From positions 1-8,530 of the forward strand of contig WRHA01000335.1 of the NCBI GenBank assembly GCA_009783395.1: DNA of 8,530 nt, read 5' to 3'. The notes beneath the pieces were generated by a model. That model was not told the origin of the DNA, made no database searches, and saw only the letters and a program-made list of their open reading frames with translations. Shown here piece after piece: positions 6,968-8,530 of this stretch; position 1 is the stretch's first letter, and each line of letters opens with the position of its first letter. This stretch comes from Defluviitaleaceae bacterium (GTDB lineage Bacteria > Bacillota > Clostridia > Lachnospirales > WQUN01). A program made the position numbers and the translations under genes.

Positions 6968-7381
6968 ATGGAAGCAAGAACAATTTGGAGTGTTTTTCAA
7001 ATTGTGTTCGCCGCTGTCGGCGGCTGGATTGGGTGGTTTCTTGGTGGGTGCGATGTGATTTTGTATGCACTCACCGCATTTATGGCTATCGACTACGCAA
7101 CAGGCGTACTTTGTGCCATCGTGGAAAAGAAGCTGTCCAGTGAAATCGGTTTGCGCGGCATCATCAAGAAGGTTAGCATTTTTTTGATTGTCGGTGTTGC
7201 GCATATCGTGGACGGTGTTATCGGCAACGGAGGCATTTTCCGAACTGCCACCATTGTATTTTTCCTGTCAAACGAGGGGCTTAGTTTGTTAGAAAATTCA
7301 TGCAGAATCGGTCTGCCGATTCCACCTAAGCTCAAAGAAATTTTATCACAATTACACAATGGCAAGAAGAAAGGAGACTGA
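6968..7381 (+). CDS. Phage holin (phage_holin_4_1 / toxin-secretion holin type)
   Basis: 137 residues from ATG 6968, chosen because AAGGGG at 6953-6958 lies 9 bases upstream; the frame extends to a TTG at 6863, but that would overlap the preceding gene and add non-holin sequence. Hydrophobic segments lie at about 8-26, 30-51, 69-84 and 90-101. The stretch FMAIDYATGVLCAIVEKKLSS then GLRGIIKKVSIFLIVGVAH is the typical core of the phage_holin_4_1 family, and the length is normal. The C-terminus is charged (NGKKKGD), as is common in holins. It would open the host membrane at the programmed time so that the amidase reaches the cell wall. The amidase start follows the TGA by two bases, and its ribosome binding site (AAGGAG) lies inside the holin's last codons, so the two are a coupled lysis pair. 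Confidence 0.92.
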   Translation: MEARTIWSVFQIVFAAVGGWIGWFLGGCDVILYALTAFMAIDYATGVLCAIVEKKLSSEIGLRGIIKKVSIFLIVGVAHIVDGVIGNGGIFRTATIVFFLSNEGLSLLENSCRIGLPIPPKLKEILSQLHNGKKKGD

Positions 7382-7383
7382 TT

Positions 7384-8142
7384 ATGGAAATCACAAGGCA
7401 AATGAGTCCAAATCGCAATATCGGAAGGCAAGGTTGGCGGCCTGATATGGTGGTATGCCACATAACAGAAGGCGCATTTAACGGCACAATATCATGGATA
7501 ACGAATCCGACTTCGCAAGTTTCGTACCATTTTGTTGTTGCTCGTGACGGAAGAATCGTGCAGGCGGTTGATATTTGCAATACCGCGTGGGGCAACGGCA
7601 CGACTCGCAATGGCGATAACCGCGACAGTCGGCATTCGCCGCACTACAAAGTACGTGACCGTGGAGTCAATGCTAATTTGTACACGGTTTCCATCGGCTT
7701 TGAGGGCAGGATTGCCGAAAAACAAGGTGGCTTAACCCCTGCGCAATTGGAAGCGGCAGTTTGGTTAATCGCACATATTCAAGCGGAAATTCAGCGGCTT
7801 TACAGCGTTCGCGGCGATTCTTTCAAGTTTGACCGTCAACATATCGTTGGGCATTTTGAAATCACACCGCGCACTCGTCCGCATTGTCCCGGTCCGCAAT
7901 TTCCCTTTGACGCGATTATTCAATATCTGCACAAAACACCGCCGGAGCCGCTCGAACCCGAAGCTCCGTCACTGCCGCCGGAAACGCCGCAACCACCCGC
8001 ACCAAGTTCATGGGCGCAAGAAGCGTGGGATTGGGGAACGGCAAACCGAATCACCGATGGCACGAACCCGCAAAATAACGCAACGCGGGAGCAGGTGGTC
8101 GCACTGATATTCAACTATCATCGGCGTGTACGAAATGAATAA
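7384..8142 (+). CDS. N-acetylmuramoyl-L-alanine amidase endolysin with SLH-like C-terminus
   Basis: 252 residues from ATG 7384 (AAGGAG at 7371-7376). Residues 18-182 are an Amidase_2 (PGRP/T7 lysozyme-like) domain that cleaves the bond between muramic acid and L-Ala of peptidoglycan. By comparison with the family, the zinc ligands are His26 (VVCHITEG), His157 (GHFEITPRTRP) and Cys168 (HCPG). SYHFVVARDGRIVQAV and NTAWGNG are further family motifs. Residues 185-208 are a Pro/Glu-rich linker. Residues 209-250 (SSWAQEAWDWGTANRITDG, then TREQVVALIF) form one S-layer-homology-like segment, a tail often seen on lysins of Clostridia prophages and probably wall-binding. No signal peptide is present, which fits holin-dependent release. 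Terminates in TAA just before a strong terminator. Confidence 0.93.
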   Translation: MEITRQMSPNRNIGRQGWRPDMVVCHITEGAFNGTISWITNPTSQVSYHFVVARDGRIVQAVDICNTAWGNGTTRNGDNRDSRHSPHYKVRDRGVNANLYTVSIGFEGRIAEKQGGLTPAQLEAAVWLIAHIQAEIQRLYSVRGDSFKFDRQHIVGHFEITPRTRPHCPGPQFPFDAIIQYLHKTPPEPLEPEAPSLPPETPQPPAPSSWAQEAWDWGTANRITDGTNPQNNATREQVVALIFNYHRRVRNE

Positions 8143-8179
8143 TCTTCACATTTGCAATAATTATTTTTTCACATCGTCT

Positions 8180-8210
8180 GCCGCTCATGGTTTCCGTGGG
8201 CGGCTTTTTT
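8180..8210 (+). terminator. Rho-independent terminator after the lysis genes
   Basis: GCCGCTCATGG at 8180-8190, loop TTT, then CCGTGGGCGGC at 8194-8204, giving an 11-base-pair stem with two G-T wobbles, followed by TTTTTT. This is a convincing end for the late tail-lysis transcript. It ends only 16 bases before the next ATG, so the SHOCT-like gene would depend on readthrough or a hidden promoter. Confidence 0.85.
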
Positions 8211-8225
8211 CTTTCGGAGGTGAAT

Positions 8226-8393
8226 ATGTCTATATCAAGCGAACAAATGCAAAACGAAATCTTCTATCATCAATCTGTGAAAATTCTTAATATGCTTTTG
8301 GAAAAAGGGTTTATTTCCAAAGAGCAACACCACCAAATTGACCTCTTAAATCGACAATCATTCAAGCCTTCGCTGGCGGGTGTGTTGCCGTAA
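8226..8393 (+). CDS. SHOCT-like small protein
   Basis: 55 residues from ATG 8226, with CGGAGGTG at 8215-8222. An upstream in-frame ATG at 8187 lies inside the terminator hairpin and is rejected. The sequence (NEIFYHQSVKILNMLLEKG, then FISKEQHHQIDLLNRQSFKP and SLAGVLP) has the short-helix pattern LLxKGxISxEexxxI seen in SHOCT domains. Small SHOCT-like proteins of this size frequently sit between the lysis genes and a large serine recombinase at the end of Clostridia prophages, and that order is what is seen here. Molecular function is unknown; a role linked to the adjacent recombinase is possible but unproven. Confidence 0.7.
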   Translation: MSISSEQMQNEIFYHQSVKILNMLLEKGFISKEQHHQIDLLNRQSFKPSLAGVLP

Positions 8394-8498
8394 TCGAAAT
8401 GCACTCGTTCTAATGAATGCCTTGATTTTCGGGCGTTAATGACTTGCTATTACCCACATATAACGCTACCATGTCCCCCAAATTTGAGGAGGTGAACC
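8394..8498 (+). other. Intergenic region upstream of putative recombinase
   Basis: About 105 bases without a supported gene. It contains an inverted repeat GCGTTA (8433-8438) and TAACGC (8461-8466), separated by 22 bases, and a weak promoter-like pair TTGCTA (8445-8450) and TACCAT (8467-8472) with 16-base spacing. A strong ribosome binding site, GAGGAGGTG, lies at 8486-8494. A phage attachment site could lie here or just beyond the window, but nothing in the sequence shows one. Confidence 0.4.
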
Positions 8499-8530
8499 AT
8501 GCCCACGATAACAAAGATTAACGCAATTAG
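8499..8530 (+). CDS. Start of a putative large serine recombinase (truncated by window end)
   Basis: ATG 8499 is preceded by GAGGAGGTGAACC, a near-ideal ribosome binding site. Only ten codons are visible: MPTITKINAI. This resembles the N-terminal lead (M-x-x-I/V-T-K-I-x) of large serine recombinases in Clostridia prophages, which continue into a catalytic AAYCRVSTD segment. The location after lysis genes and a SHOCT-like protein supports the call. The catalytic serine and all diagnostic domains lie outside the window, so the identification is tentative. Confidence 0.45.
   Translation, partial: MPTITKINAI

Noticed and set aside
7972..8010. Repeated CCG/CCGCC tracts in the lysin linker as a DNA-level repeat
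   Set aside because: They reflect a Pro/Glu-rich protein linker with mixed codons, not a repeat element.
8187..8225. SHOCT-like protein starting at ATG 8187
   Set aside because: This ATG lies within the terminator stem and lacks a ribosome binding site; ATG 8226 follows CGGAGGTG.
8471..8518. Short frame ATG 8471 (about 15 residues) overlapping the recombinase start
   Set aside because: No ribosome binding site of its own and it includes the binding site of the downstream gene; most likely chance.

Overview
The window reads as the 3' part of a tailed-phage (siphovirus-type) late operon, most likely a prophage of a Clostridia-type Bacillota host. The basis is the gene set, the strong GGAGG-type ribosome binding sites, the use of TTG starts, a holin of the phage_holin_4_1 type, and an amidase with a C-terminal S-layer-homology-like segment. 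All supported genes are on the + strand and tightly packed. No host gene, tRNA, IS element or CRISPR array is visible.

Layout. (1) 1-390: C-terminal part of a distal-tail (Dit-like) protein, cut by the window edge. (2) 406-1629: a GLUG-type beta-helix protein, probably a tail adhesin. (3) 1622-5122: one continuous reading frame interrupted by a single TAG at 2855-2857. The first part (1622-2857) has a beta-rich N-terminal domain, a duplicated ILGGYP motif, an eight-proline linker and the start of a two-copy Ig-like A-B repeat array. The second part (2861-5122) finishes that array and continues into a ReqiPepy6 Gp37-like tail hub domain. (4) 5136-6041 and 6057-6890: two Trp-rich tandem paralogs with conserved ends and divergent cores, likely baseplate or receptor-binding proteins of unknown family. 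(5) 6968-8142: holin and N-acetylmuramoyl-L-alanine amidase, closed by a strong intrinsic terminator at 8180-8210. (6) 8226-8393: a SHOCT-like small protein. (7) 8499 to the window end: the first codons of a gene resembling the start of a large serine recombinase, which would place the window near one end of the prophage.

How the genes work together (inference): Dit and the Gp37-like hub form the tail tip. The beta-helix protein, the Ig-like/ILGGYP region and the Trp-rich paralogs would supply host-surface recognition. Holin and amidase release progeny. The distal genes lie in a separate transcription unit after the terminator and may belong to integration or excision.

The most notable observation is the TAG inside the repeat array. 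The second repeat copy aligns without a gap across the stop, so the stop falls inside a structural module and not at a domain boundary. A nonsense mutation, readthrough or suppression, stop-restart translation and sequencing error cannot be separated from this sequence alone. A second in-frame TAG separates the two Trp-rich paralogs, but there it sits exactly where the sister paralog has TAA and is followed by a good ribosome binding site, so TAG does appear to terminate in this genome.
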